A stretch of 64,000 bases of DNA. Origin: Papaver somniferum (lineage: Eukaryota; Streptophyta; Magnoliopsida; Ranunculales; Papaveraceae). The notes under the pieces are model-generated. The model saw nothing but the letters and a program-made list of their open reading frames with translations. It had not been told where the DNA came from and did not search any database. The stretch spans positions 103,480,279 through 103,544,278 of the forward strand of contig NC_039361.1 in NCBI RefSeq assembly GCF_003573695.1. Direction: 5' to 3'. Positions 1 through 8,504 of the stretch are shown one piece after another (the stretch's first letter is position 1; each line of letters begins with the position of its first letter). Made by a program: the position numbers and the translations under genes.

Positions 1-801
1 GACCTCAAGATCATGCATAAAAATGAAAAGTACCTTGATGTTTATCTTCTTAAATCTGACAAGGTTGCTGCTTCTTTTAATTTTTTGGAGGACAAAATGA
101 AGACCAAGATGGCTGGATGGAGAAGGAAATTCTTAAATTACGCAGGCAGAAAAATACTTATTCAAGGTGTGTTAGCTCTCGCCTCTCCCTATTACATGGC
201 CAATTGCTTAATTCCTAAAAAAGTGTTGGCTAAGATGACTAGGATTATAAGGTCTTTCTGGTGGGGTCACAATACAGATCAACGGAAGTCGCACTTTATT
301 CTCTGGGATAAACTCAATCTTTACAAAGAAAATGGTGGTCTATGACTGAGGAACCTAGAGGATATTAATAAGGCGCAAATCCGAAAACTAGTATGTAGAT
401 TCTTATCTGAAAAAGATGGTCTGTGGACTATTATCCTAGAAGTTAAATATCTTAAAGGTGACAGTTTCTAGGAATGTAAACAACCAAAATTGTGTTCATC
501 AACATGGAGTGTCGAGCTGTCCATTAGACACCTCATAAAGCAAGGCGTTTGTTGGCAAGTCAGAGATGGTAAATCTATTGCTATATATCAGGACCCCTGG
601 ATACCCAAGCTTCAAGGTAACAAACCTGTCCAGACAGATGGATCCATTGCGAATGATTCTAAAGTGGAGATTCTGATTGATACTCAAAGGAATAGCTGAA
701 ACATGGAGTTTCTGAATTCTCAGTTCTCTCACATGGAGAATCAGTGTATGAAAGACATCTATATTTCTAAAGAGTTGGGTGAAGATAAGACTCTGCGGAT
801 T
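1..801 (+). pseudogene. L1-type LINE ORF2 fragment, end of reverse transcriptase and linker
   Basis: The open stretch 13-345 encodes the region after the RT fingers/palm of plant L1 elements: GRKILIQGVLALASPYYM, then a WWGH segment and ENGGL. This is the usual passage from RT thumb to the downstream zinc-binding domain. A TGA at 343-345 interrupts it, and the same frame then continues with RNLEDINKAQ and WQVRDGKSIAIYQDPW (490-699), with further stops near 469 and 699. The 5' end lies outside the window. The Copia element at 802-5763 splits the reading frame, and the rest resumes at 5764. Recognition is from family-typical motifs; the gene is clearly dead. Confidence 0.75.
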
Positions 802-1051
802 TATTGAGAATGTGTCTGAGACTAATTAGGAAGGTCTCAGATGTACACGTCTCTTAGAACATAAACTAGGAAAGTCTGAGACTGATATGAAATGTGTTTA
901 CACTAGGAAAGTCTAGGAAAGACTTATTCTAGGAAACCGAGACTGATATGGAATGTATTTATATTAGGACTCTATTATGTGGTCGCACACATATATATCC
1001 TTGTAATCAGTTTTGAAGAGATATGAAATAATACACACAAAATTCTTAACA
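802..1051 (+). repeat. Copia 5' LTR
   Basis: This 250 bp LTR matches 5514-5763 with no difference seen on direct reading. It starts TATTGAGAATG and ends TTCTTAACA. The GGATT duplication abuts its outer edge. Short internal repeats of the type AGGAAAGTCT occur three to four times between about 839 and 935. Confidence 0.93.
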
Positions 1052-1065
1052 TGGCATCAAGAGCC
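1052..1065 (+). other. Copia primer-binding site (initiator Met tRNA type)
   Basis: TGGCATCAAGAGCC directly follows the LTR terminus. It resembles the TGGTATCAGAGC primer site complementary to the 3' end of initiator methionine tRNA used by most plant Copia elements, with small differences. Confidence 0.75.
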
Positions 1066-1098
1066 AGTTTCGAAACCTAAAAAAAAAAACAACTAAAG

Positions 1099-1971
1099 AT
1101 GGTTAACGAAATTGAATCATCCAAAGGAAAGACGGTGGAATATGATGTACAAAAGAAGAACCCTGTATATTACCTAGGTTCGAGTGATGGACCAGGAAAT
1201 ATCATCACGCCAATAACTTTGAGAGGAAATAATTATGATGAATGGGCTAGAGCCATAAGAAGATCGTTAATAGCCAAAAAATTTTTTGGTTTTATTGATG
1301 GAACAGTTACAAGACCTGAAGACCCGGATCAGTTGGAAGAATGGATAGCAGTGCAATCAATGCTGGTCTCATGGATCAGTAACACGCTGGAGTTATCAGT
1401 GAGATCAACTCTGGGAGATTATGAGGATGCAAGTCTATTATGGGCACACTTGAAGAGAAGATTTTGCGTTGTTAGTGGAACAAGAATATGCCAACTAAAA
1501 GCATCTTTAAGTGACTGCAAACAGAACAAAACGGAGGAAGTTGCTATATATTTTGGAAGATTGAACAAAATATGGGATGAGATGGTGACTTATATGAAGA
1601 TACCCCAATGCAAGTGTGGAAAGTGCACCTGTAATATTGCATCTCAGGTAAGTTTGTTGAGAGAAGAAGATTTATTGCATTATTTTCTGATTGGGTTAGA
1701 TTTTTTATACAGCTCTTTGCGTGAACAATTGTTTGCAAGAGAACCATTGCCGTCTGTGGATGTTGCATATCAAACAAGTACTGCAAAACTTGCAGCAGAC
1801 AAGGACACTCTGATGATGGCTGTTTTAAGATTATTGGATATCCAGAATGGTGGGGAGACAGACCAAAGAATGGAAGAGGAGGAAGAACTGGAGGAAGAGG
1901 ACGTACTGGAAGAGGAGGTAGAGGACAAGGAGGAAATCCTGTTCGTGCTCATAACCTGCATATTTCGGTAG
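1099..1971 (+). CDS. Copia gag (UBN2-type), frameshifted before its zinc knuckle
   Basis: This 290-codon frame begins with an ATG 48 bases after the LTR. It has the capsid-like pattern of plant Copia gag: a YDEWARAIRRSLIAK segment near residue 50, a WVAVQSM-like stretch and WAHLKRRF near residue 120. The last ~65 residues are acidic nonsense (EEEEELEEEDVLEEE) because the true frame leaves at about 1760-1785. In the other frame, 1782-1823 encodes a CCHC knuckle (C-KT-C-SRQG-H-SDDG-C), followed by GYPEWWGDRP and an RGG-rich tail running into protease. The gag-protease linker therefore appears shortened by a deletion plus a frameshift. Gag forms the particle that packages element RNA. Confidence 0.85.
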   Translation: MVNEIESSKGKTVEYDVQKKNPVYYLGSSDGPGNIITPITLRGNNYDEWARAIRRSLIAKKFFGFIDGTVTRPEDPDQLEEWIAVQSMLVSWISNTLELSVRSTLGDYEDASLLWAHLKRRFCVVSGTRICQLKASLSDCKQNKTEEVAIYFGRLNKIWDEMVTYMKIPQCKCGKCTCNIASQVSLLREEDLLHYFLIGLDFLYSSLREQLFAREPLPSVDVAYQTSTAKLAADKDTLMMAVLRLLDIQNGGETDQRMEEEEELEEEDVLEEEVEDKEEILFVLITCIFR

Positions 1972-2045
1972 CAAAGGAGAGTGCTGGTACGTCATCAGCT
2001 GATGGAACGGGTCTAGTAGGAGTTACAGCAGCACAAGTTCAAGAG

Positions 2046-2822
2046 GTGATGGAGTTTTTAAACTCAAGAAAGTCTGGTTCTCATCTACAAGGTAAAAAGA
2101 ATAAAACATCCTGGATTGTTGACACAGGTGCAACAAATCATGTTACGTATGAACTTCTTAACATGAGGAGTGTACGAGATATTAGGGCATGTTCAGTTGG
2201 ATTGCCTAATGGAAAATATGCATACTCTGAGAAAATTGGAACCGTGATTCTTCCTGGTGGATTGAAACTTGAAAACGTGCTTTATGTACCACAGATAACC
2301 TGTAACCTAATTTCAGTCACACAACTTATTGATGAGATGAGTTGTATTATTCAATGTACTAACAAATTATGTCTTATACAGGACCGGTCTACGAGGAGGA
2401 TGATTGGAGTGGCTGAGAGACAAGGTGGACTATATATTTTCTGTGGTGTGCCGCATGTTGAAGTTATGGCTGTGCATGAAGATTCATATGAGTTGTGGCA
2501 TCAGCGTATGGGACATCCTTCAGAAAAAGTTTTGCAGAAATTGCAAGGTGTGAGTAGATTAATTAAGAAGAATAATGATACTTGTGATATTTGTCCCCGG
2601 GCAAAGCATCGTAGAAGAAGTTTTGCTAGTAGTTTGAGTAAATCGAATTGTATTTTTGATTTAGTTCATATAGATTTATGGGGTCCTTATAAGATCCATT
2701 CATCATGTGGAGCACAATATTTTCTAACAATAGTTGATGATTTTTCAAGAGGTGTTTGGATTTATTTAATTCGGAATAAACAGAAGTTGAATCAATATTT
2801 CGTGAATTTGTTGCTCTTGTGA
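2046..2822 (+). CDS. Copia protease and N-terminal integrase
   Basis: The aspartic protease active site DTGATNH lies at about 2121-2141. The GAG-pre-integrase region follows with LWHQRMGHPS and CDICPRAKHRR, giving the HHCC zinc-binding pattern at about 2490-2610. The integrase core then opens with HIDLWGPY, containing the first catalytic Asp at about 2670. The frame has no proper start here because it continues in frame from the zinc-knuckle segment upstream, so the ATG given is only the first one in the open stretch. It ends by a frameshift at a short A run near 2776-2780; the integrase continues in the frame starting at 2819. Confidence 0.85.
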   Translation: MMEFLNSRKSGSHLQGKKNKTSWIVDTGATNHVTYELLNMRSVRDIRACSVGLPNGKYAYSEKIGTVILPGGLKLENVLYVPQITCNLISVTQLIDEMSCIIQCTNKLCLIQDRSTRRMIGVAERQGGLYIFCGVPHVEVMAVHEDSYELWHQRMGHPSEKVLQKLQGVSRLIKKNNDTCDICPRAKHRRRSFASSLSKSNCIFDLVHIDLWGPYKIHSSCGAQYFLTIVDDFSRGVWIYLIRNKQKLNQYFVNLLLL

Positions 2823-3052
2823 AGCGTCAATTTAACAAGGATATTAAAATTGTTAGAAGTGATAATGGAACGGAATTTAATGCAATACGTGGGTATTTTA
2901 AGACTAGTGGAATAGTCTTTGAGACGTCTTGTGTAGGTACTCCACAACATAATGGAAGAGTTGAGAGAAAACATCAACATATAATGAATGTGGCACGGGC
3001 TTTGAGATTTCAAGCAAGCTTGCCGAACGGTTTTGGGGAGAGTGTGCATTGA
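2819..3052 (+). CDS. Copia integrase core, middle segment
   Basis: This short frame carries the second and third catalytic residues of the DDE integrase core: IVRSDNGTEFN (Asp at about 2860) and the NGRVERKHQH segment (Glu at about 2965). It is joined to neither flank in frame. The upstream shift lies near 2776-2780 and the downstream shift near 3027-3029. Both sit in short A runs and both look like loss of one A when compared with the expected family reading. Confidence 0.85.
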   Translation: MKRQFNKDIKIVRSDNGTEFNAIRGYFKTSGIVFETSCVGTPQHNGRVERKHQHIMNVARALRFQASLPNGFGESVH

Positions 3053-5502
3053 AAGCGGCGTACTTGATCAATCGTACACCTACACCTATCCTAAATGATA
3101 AAACACCATATGAAGTATTGTTTGGAAAACCACCTCTATATAAACAGTTGAAGGTCTTTGGATGTTTGTGTTATGTATATGATCAAAGTAGCAAAGGAGA
3201 TAAGTTTGCTAGTCGAGGAAGAAGGTGTGTGTTTCTAGGATATCCATTCGGTAAGAAGGCATGGCAAGTGTACGATCTCGACACAAGAAGGTTTATAGTG
3301 TCTAGAGATGTAAAATTCTATGAGACACAATTTCCATATAAGACCGAGTTGGATGGAACTAGAACTCATATAACGACTGATGTCGCTGGCACTACACATG
3401 AGACAGATCGTGTTGGTGAAGAATGGAGTGATGATAGTGATGAAGATTCAGTAATAGCTGGCGGAGAAGAAGGTGCAGAAATACAACGACAGACAGATGC
3501 AGATGTCGTTGTACAGACTGCAGCGCCTGGTGGAAATGTTAGAGTTCAGACTGCGACATATGCAGAAACTGTAGCAGAACAGACTGCGACATCTGCAGAA
3601 ACTGTAGCAGAACAGACTGCGACATCTGCAGAAACTGCAGCAGAACAGACTGCGACATATGCTGAAGATAACGCTGTTAAGCACAAGTCTACGACATCAG
3701 AAATTAAGGCAGATATAAATGGTGATGGACAACCCACAAATACCGTTGCTGTGAACAACGATTTGGGTAAGGGAAAGCGTCAGAAGATCCCATCAAGTAG
3801 GCTGAAAGGTTTTGTGACGCACACCATTCGAGAAAATAGTCCATCTCACTCTCAATCATCACAGTCATCATCCTCAGGTACACCTTATCCTTTGACATAT
3901 TATGTTAGTTGTGACAGGTTTTCTGACATGCATAAAAATTATATTGCTGCATTGTCGGCAAAGTCTGAGCCGAAAAATTTCAGAGAGGCAATGACACATC
4001 CAGGTTGGAGGAAAGCAATGGCGGAAGAAATACGGGCCTTAGAAGAACAAGGCACATGGGATATCACCGAATTGCCACATGGTAAGAAGGCTCTAGGAAG
4101 TAAGTGGATATATACGGAAAAATATGATGAAAATGGTACTTTGGTACGTTTAAAAGCAAGACTTGTGATTTTTGGAAATCATCAAGTTGAAGGTTTGGAT
4201 TACAATGAGACGTTTGCACCAGTGGCAAAGATGACAACTGTTCGTATGTTTTTGGCTGTTGCTGCGGCTAAGCAATGGGATGTGCATCAGATGGATGTGC
4301 ATAATGCATTCCTACATGGAGATTTGGAAGAGGAAGTATATATGAAAATACCACCTGGATTTGCTAAGGGTAATTCTAATATGGTGTGTAAAATGAAGAA
4401 ATCATTGTATGGACTAAAACAAGCACCGCGGTGTTGGTTTGCGAAGCTGTCCACTGCATTGAAGAATTATGGGTTTCGGCAATCGTACTCAGATTATTCT
4501 CTCTTTACTATGCTAAAGGGAAAGATGCAACTTAATGTGCTGGTGTATGTTGATGATTTGATTATTGCAGGAAATGATCTGGTTGCGCTTACACAATTTA
4601 AAGCATACTTGGGTCAATGTTTTAAGATGAAAGATTTAGGAAAGTTGAAATACTTCCTAGGATTGGAAGTGGCACGTAGTAAAAAGGGTTTCTACATATG
4701 CCAAAGAACATATGCGTTGGATATTATAATGGAAACAGGTTTATTGGGTGCGAAACCTGCAGAATTTCCTATGGAGACAAATCATCGTCTTGCCTTAGCA
4801 ACAAGAGATTTGCTTAGTGATGTAGAGAAATATAGAAGATTGGTTGGGCGTTTAATATATTTATCCGTCACCAGACCAGATCTTGCTTACTCAGTGCATA
4901 TATTATCTCAGTTTATGCAGCGACCTAGACTGGAGCATTGGGAAGCAGCACTTCGTGTGGTTAGATATTTGAAAAAGAATCCTGGACAAGGAATTCTGTT
5001 GCGCTCTGATAGTAGTTTCAAATTGAGAGGTTGGTGTGATTCGGATTGGGCAAGTTGTCCTATAACTAGACGCTCACTGACGGGTTGGTTTGTTCTTTTT
5101 GGTGATTCACCAGTATCTTGGAAGACTAAGAAGCAACAAACTGTGTCTCGTAGCTCGGCTGAAGCAGAATATCGTTCCATGGCGGCGGCTACATGTGAAT
5201 TAAAATGGTTGAAACAATTACTCCGAGATTTGGGAGTTCACCATACACAAGCAATGAGTCTTCTTTGTGATAGTCAATCTGCGTTACATATTGCGAAGAA
5301 CCCTGTGTTTCATGAAAGAACGAAACACATTGAAGTGGACTGTCATCTAGTCAGGGATGTGATAATAAGGAAGATTATTTCACCTTCTTATACTCCTACC
5401 ACAATACAGTTGGCGGATATATTCACAAAGTCGTTGGGGAAAGCTCAGTTTCATGGTCTATTGTCCAAGATGGGCATTTGTGACCTGCATGCTCCGTCTT
5501 GA
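3049..5502 (+). CDS. Copia integrase C-terminus, reverse transcriptase and RNase H
   Basis: This is the longest open frame of the element (817 codons). It starts in the integrase tail (KAAYLINRTPTP, then GYPFGKKAWQVYD). A variable linker follows with a 33 bp tandem repeat. The RVT_2 reverse transcriptase spans about residues 330-580, with the QMDVHNAFLHG block, KSLYGLKQAPR and the YVDD catalytic box at 4546-4557. RNase H follows with CDSDWA, AEAEYR and HERTKHIEVDCH, and the frame ends at TGA 5500-5502 beside the polypurine tract. The RT and RNase H signature residues are present, so this half looks undamaged. Confidence 0.92.
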   Translation: MKAAYLINRTPTPILNDKTPYEVLFGKPPLYKQLKVFGCLCYVYDQSSKGDKFASRGRRCVFLGYPFGKKAWQVYDLDTRRFIVSRDVKFYETQFPYKTELDGTRTHITTDVAGTTHETDRVGEEWSDDSDEDSVIAGGEEGAEIQRQTDADVVVQTAAPGGNVRVQTATYAETVAEQTATSAETVAEQTATSAETAAEQTATYAEDNAVKHKSTTSEIKADINGDGQPTNTVAVNNDLGKGKRQKIPSSRLKGFVTHTIRENSPSHSQSSQSSSSGTPYPLTYYVSCDRFSDMHKNYIAALSAKSEPKNFREAMTHPGWRKAMAEEIRALEEQGTWDITELPHGKKALGSKWIYTEKYDENGTLVRLKARLVIFGNHQVEGLDYNETFAPVAKMTTVRMFLAVAAAKQWDVHQMDVHNAFLHGDLEEEVYMKIPPGFAKGNSNMVCKMKKSLYGLKQAPRCWFAKLSTALKNYGFRQSYSDYSLFTMLKGKMQLNVLVYVDDLIIAGNDLVALTQFKAYLGQCFKMKDLGKLKYFLGLEVARSKKGFYICQRTYALDIIMETGLLGAKPAEFPMETNHRLALATRDLLSDVEKYRRLVGRLIYLSVTRPDLAYSVHILSQFMQRPRLEHWEAALRVVRYLKKNPGQGILLRSDSSFKLRGWCDSDWASCPITRRSLTGWFVLFGDSPVSWKTKKQQTVSRSSAEAEYRSMAAATCELKWLKQLLRDLGVHHTQAMSLLCDSQSALHIAKNPVFHERTKHIEVDCHLVRDVIIRKIISPSYTPTTIQLADIFTKSLGKAQFHGLLSKMGICDLHAPS
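3547..3672 (+). repeat. 33 bp in-frame tandem repeat in the Copia pol linker
   Basis: About 3.8 copies of a 33 bp unit encode the 11-residue motif QTATSAETVAE with small changes. The array sits between integrase and reverse transcriptase, a region that tolerates length change. Confidence 0.85.
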
Positions 5503-5513
5503 GGGGGGGGGGG
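5501..5513 (+). other. Copia polypurine tract
   Basis: A purine run (GA followed by eleven G) directly precedes the right LTR. It would prime plus-strand synthesis. It overlaps the pol stop codon. Confidence 0.8.
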
Positions 5514-5763
5514 TATTGAGAATGTGTCTGAGACTAATTAGGAAGGTCTCAGATGTACACGTCTCTTAGAACATAAACTAGGAAAGTCTGAGACTGATAT
5601 GAAATGTGTTTACACTAGGAAAGTCTAGGAAAGACTTATTCTAGGAAACCGAGACTGATATGGAATGTATTTATATTAGGACTCTATTATGTGGTCGCAC
5701 ACATATATATCCTTGTAATCAGTTTTGAAGAGATATGAAATAATACACACAAAATTCTTAACA
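5514..5763 (+). repeat. Copia 3' LTR
   Basis: This copy is 250 bp and identical to 802-1051 as read. It is followed by the target duplication GGATT at 5764-5768, after which the LINE sequence resumes. Confidence 0.93.
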
Positions 5764-6880
5764 GGATTCTCAACAATAAAGGCACATTCACTACTAAAAG
5801 TTTTCACAAGCTCCTAAATGATAACAGAGGCACAAGCTCAACCGACCCTAATAACTTTTTTTTGAGTGGAAAAGGTTTTGGAATGTCAAAGTTATTCCTC
5901 CAAAAGTGCATCTCTTTATCTGGAGACTCCTCCACAATGGGTTAGCTATTCTTAATAAGATTGGTAATTTTATCGTCAACTTTGACAAAATGTGCAGACT
6001 GTGTGGTGAATATGATGAGACTATTAACCACGTCTTCTTTGATTGCCCGACAATCCAAGCCTTTCTGTTTGCGTCTTTGCTGGGAATCAGAACTGATGAG
6101 CTTAACAATCAAAATATTAACAACCTGTTGCTCAAGATATATATGTTAAAGACGGAGGATTGAGTTTCAGCAAGTGTGCTTGCCTTCTTTGGTGCTGGTG
6201 GAAAGCGAGGAACAAACTTATGTTTGAAGGAATTAAGTTGTACATCCCAACCATCATCCATTAAGCTGACAACATGTTTGGGAAGTTTTTTCAAGCGCTA
6301 AATAAGGATCATACTCCGCCTCTACTTTCAGTAACTGACATCCCCACTTGGCAACCACCTGAAGATGTGATTACCAAGCTTAATGTTGATGCTTAATGTT
6401 GTAAAGATGGTGACACTGCTACTGCAGTTGTGGCTAGAAACAATTCCAGAAGCTTCGTAGGTTGTGCTACTGTTCATTTCAGAGAAGATGATCCCTTGGT
6501 AGTGGAAACTATGACCTTTCTTTATGGCACACAATTTGCTCTGGACAATATTTTGAATAGATATGTGATTGAAGGTGATGCCCAGCTAGTAGTTGCTGCT
6601 ATAGATGACCATTCTAAGATCCCTTATAGGCAACTCAGACCAATCCTAGATGATCTCAGTAGGCTCACTCCAAATTTCACAAGTATTCATTTTTGTTTTA
6701 TCAAACGAGAGGGTAATGAAGCTGCTCATTCCCTGTCTCAATATGCTCTCACCAACAAGGTTTCAAGTTGTTGGATTTCGTCTCCTCCCTCTTGTATCAT
6801 GGATGTTTTGGCATCTGACCTAGCTTCTTAGTTTTTTTTTTCTCTTTGTGAGCCGTCAAATAAAATAAAATAAAAAAAAT
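5764..6880 (+). pseudogene. L1-type LINE, zinc-binding and RNase H regions with A-rich tail
   Basis: This continues the LINE interrupted by the Copia element. At 5880-6090 it encodes the reverse-transcriptase zinc-binding domain (zf-RVT): KVHLFIWRLLHNG, then CRLCGEYDETINHVFFDCP. A degraded linker follows (WWKARNKL near 6200), with stops and frame changes, leading to the RNase H-like domain whose first catalytic Asp lies in KLNVDA near 6380. An A-rich tail of TAAAA units at 6857-6880 marks the 3' end of the retroposed copy. Many in-frame stops make it a pseudogene. Confidence 0.8.
6430..6831 (+). CDS. RNase H-like (RVT_3) domain of the LINE, open remnant
   Basis: This 133-codon frame matches the plant L1-associated RNase H: ARNNSRSFVGCATVHF, then an ALDN segment, VIEGDAQLVVAAI with the second catalytic Asp, and REGNEAAHSLSQYA near the end. 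The domain removes RNA from RNA:DNA hybrids in intact elements. The first catalytic Asp lies upstream of the ATG and is separated from it by a stop codon, so this is a surviving piece of a larger dead ORF rather than a gene with its own start. Confidence 0.7.
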   Translation: MARNNSRSFVGCATVHFREDDPLVVETMTFLYGTQFALDNILNRYVIEGDAQLVVAAIDDHSKIPYRQLRPILDDLSRLTPNFTSIHFCFIKREGNEAAHSLSQYALTNKVSSCWISSPPSCIMDVLASDLAS

Positions 6881-7037
6881 ACATACATATGTTTAGTATA
6901 AAATCTCCAAACCGTAGGTGTGGTGGACCGGTGGTACTCTCGCAGGGATTGAGTAGATATATATGTTCGTGCTTATCAATATGAGAACTCTTTATTCATT
7001 TTGGCGGATGTTTTATTTTATTTTAGTATTTTGGCGG

Positions 7038-7152
7038 ATGATTTTAATACTGATTGATATGTTTCCCGTAATATGATTTTAATACTGATTGATATGTTTC
7101 CCGTAATATGATTTTAATACTGATTGATATGTTGCCCGTAATATGATTTTAA
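7038..7152 (+). repeat. 35 bp tandem repeat, about 3.3 copies
   Basis: The units at 7038-7072, 7073-7107 and 7108-7142 are nearly identical (one T to G change in the third), and a partial fourth copy follows. The unit contains GATTGATATGTTTCCCGTAA. The stretch 6881-7037 around it holds nothing recognisable. Confidence 0.9.
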
Positions 7153-7261
7153 AATCGTTTGACATTAATACTTAGGTCAAAGTTGACTTGGAATAACATT
7201 ATCATAATGTCTTTGTTTCTGTGTTTCTTATATCCGGGCATCCTATCAAGGTCTAAGCAGT

Positions 7262-7412
7262 GTAGCCAATATCGTCCGTATCGGCTGATATATCGGGGAC
7301 ATTTCGGATATCGGTCTTGGAGCGGTAGGATAAGCATTGTATCGGTGATATGATATATTGGCGATAATATCGTCCGATATCGGCCGTATCGGCCGATATA
7401 TCGGGGATATTT
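7262..7412. repeat. CGATAT-rich subterminal-like repeat cluster
   Basis: Dense copies of ATATCGG/CCGATAT occur in both orientations. The longer module ATATCGTCCG...CGATATATCGGGG appears twice, at about 7268 and 7366. A weaker cluster with CCGATATC words lies at 8028-8080. The two clusters bracket the coding remnant at 7419-7727, as subterminal repeats of a DNA transposon would. Confidence 0.5.
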
Positions 7413-7418
7413 CGTGAT

Positions 7419-7727
7419 CCTATTTTTCTTGATGAGCATGATGAAAATGATGAATGGTTGGATCCACAGAACTTGGAAGACTTGGCGGTAGAAGGTGATA
7501 ATGTAACTTTGGATGATTTGCAAGATATTCTTGGTGAAGAAAGTCGGCCAGTTGGTAGTAGAGGTGCATGAAGCTCTCGAAGTAAGTCTACTTACCCAAC
7601 CGACTCTGAGTATGATGGATACGATACTGATCAATTGATGCTAGACACATATTATGGACTACTTGATGGAGCTAATGGAGTTGCTGAAGATGATGATATC
7701 AATAGTGGCTCGTATGATTTTGAATAA
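7419..7727 (+). pseudogene. Possible hAT transposase C-terminal remnant
   Basis: One frame reads as an acidic C-terminus with EWLDPQNLEDLAVEGDN and then LGEESRPVGSRG, followed by a TGA at about 7569 and an acidic tail ending at TAA 7725-7727. The pattern of a W-D/V-DP motif, an AVEGDN motif and a short acidic tail is what I associate with C-termini of BED-finger hAT transposases. No dimerisation domain is left and there is no start codon. The call rests on this short match and on the flanking repeat clusters, so it is tentative. Confidence 0.35.
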
Positions 7728-7737
7728 GACTGTAATA

Positions 7738-7947
7738 TCCTTGTTTAACTACCATTTTAGGTAGTAAACTTTAAAGTTGTTGAAGTTACTCTCCTGTTTT
7801 TGGTTTGAACTTTTAACTTGTTTAATTACCATTTTAGGCAGTAAACTTTAAAGTTGTTGAAGTTACACTCCTGTTTCTAGTTAGAACTTGTTTATTTATC
7901 ATTTTAGGTAATGAACTTTAAAGTTATTGAAGTTACTCTTGTGTTTT
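7738..7947 (+). repeat. Imperfect ~75 bp tandem repeat, three copies
   Basis: Three copies share CATTTTAGGTAGTAAAC, AAAGTTGTTGAAGTTAC and CTCCTGTTT-like words, starting near 7740, 7817 and 7888. They follow the possible hAT remnant and could be its 3' untranslated region. Confidence 0.75.
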
Positions 7948-8504
7948 TTTGATAAAATGGATGGTAGCTATAAAATTATAGTCTCTAAATTTGGAACCAA
8001 TATTATACCGATAATTAAATGATCCCGATATGAAGTCGTACCAGTGTATCGGTCCTAGCCGAGATAAACCGATATCCCATGTTAACTACATTGGGTCTAA
8101 GTATATAATTGTGCAAGTAGGTAGCTAGAGCTGCTAAGACGACATTTGAGCTGAAGAACAAGTCCATTTCGGCTAAATAATCGACTTTGGCGAACAAGAA
8201 TCTTCATGTCGTGGACCCTGGAAAATCAAGTAAAAGCAAAAGATTCTCCCCATGTTAATCACGAATGGGCACACACTTTATAATGAATTTTTAAAACCAG
8301 CCACCCAAAATAAAACAATCCTTTCACATCACTGATTAATCATTTTGTCCACTAAGCTAAATTACATGTTCATTGTGATTGAAAACTTAGACATTCATTT
8401 GAGAGCACAGTGATATAATAAAGCATTTGCTTAGAATCCAACCAAGACTACCCACTCAGTCTAAGTTGTTCGAGAGGGGACAGTGGTGTGAGTTATTTGT
8501 GACC

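Larger units (their letters stand above)
802..5763 (+). mobile_element. Ty1/Copia LTR retrotransposon, nested in the LINE
   Basis: Two 250 bp direct repeats (802-1051 and 5514-5763) that appear identical flank gag-pol. The 5 bp TSD GGATT lies at 797-801 and 5764-5768. A primer-binding site follows the left LTR and a G-rich polypurine tract precedes the right LTR. Domain order is gag, CCHC knuckle, protease, integrase, reverse transcriptase, RNase H, with integrase before RT, which defines Copia. The LTRs begin TATTG and end AACA, so the termini are TA..CA rather than TG..CA. Identical LTRs indicate recent insertion, yet the coding region has at least three frameshifts. Confidence 0.95.

Noticed and set aside
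805..1051. Copia LTR starting at TG (805) as a canonical terminus
   Set aside because: That start leaves no target duplication, while starting at 802 gives the perfect GGATT pair with 5764-5768.
3448..3758. Cys/Ser-rich or Ala/Val-rich minus-strand frames within Copia pol
   Set aside because: They are shadows of the 33 bp tandem repeat in the sense frame.
7149..7634. 161-codon minus-strand frame with RYIGRYGRY repeats
   Set aside because: The repeated residues come from the CGATAT-type DNA repeats; the plus strand in the same region gives a better-supported transposon remnant.
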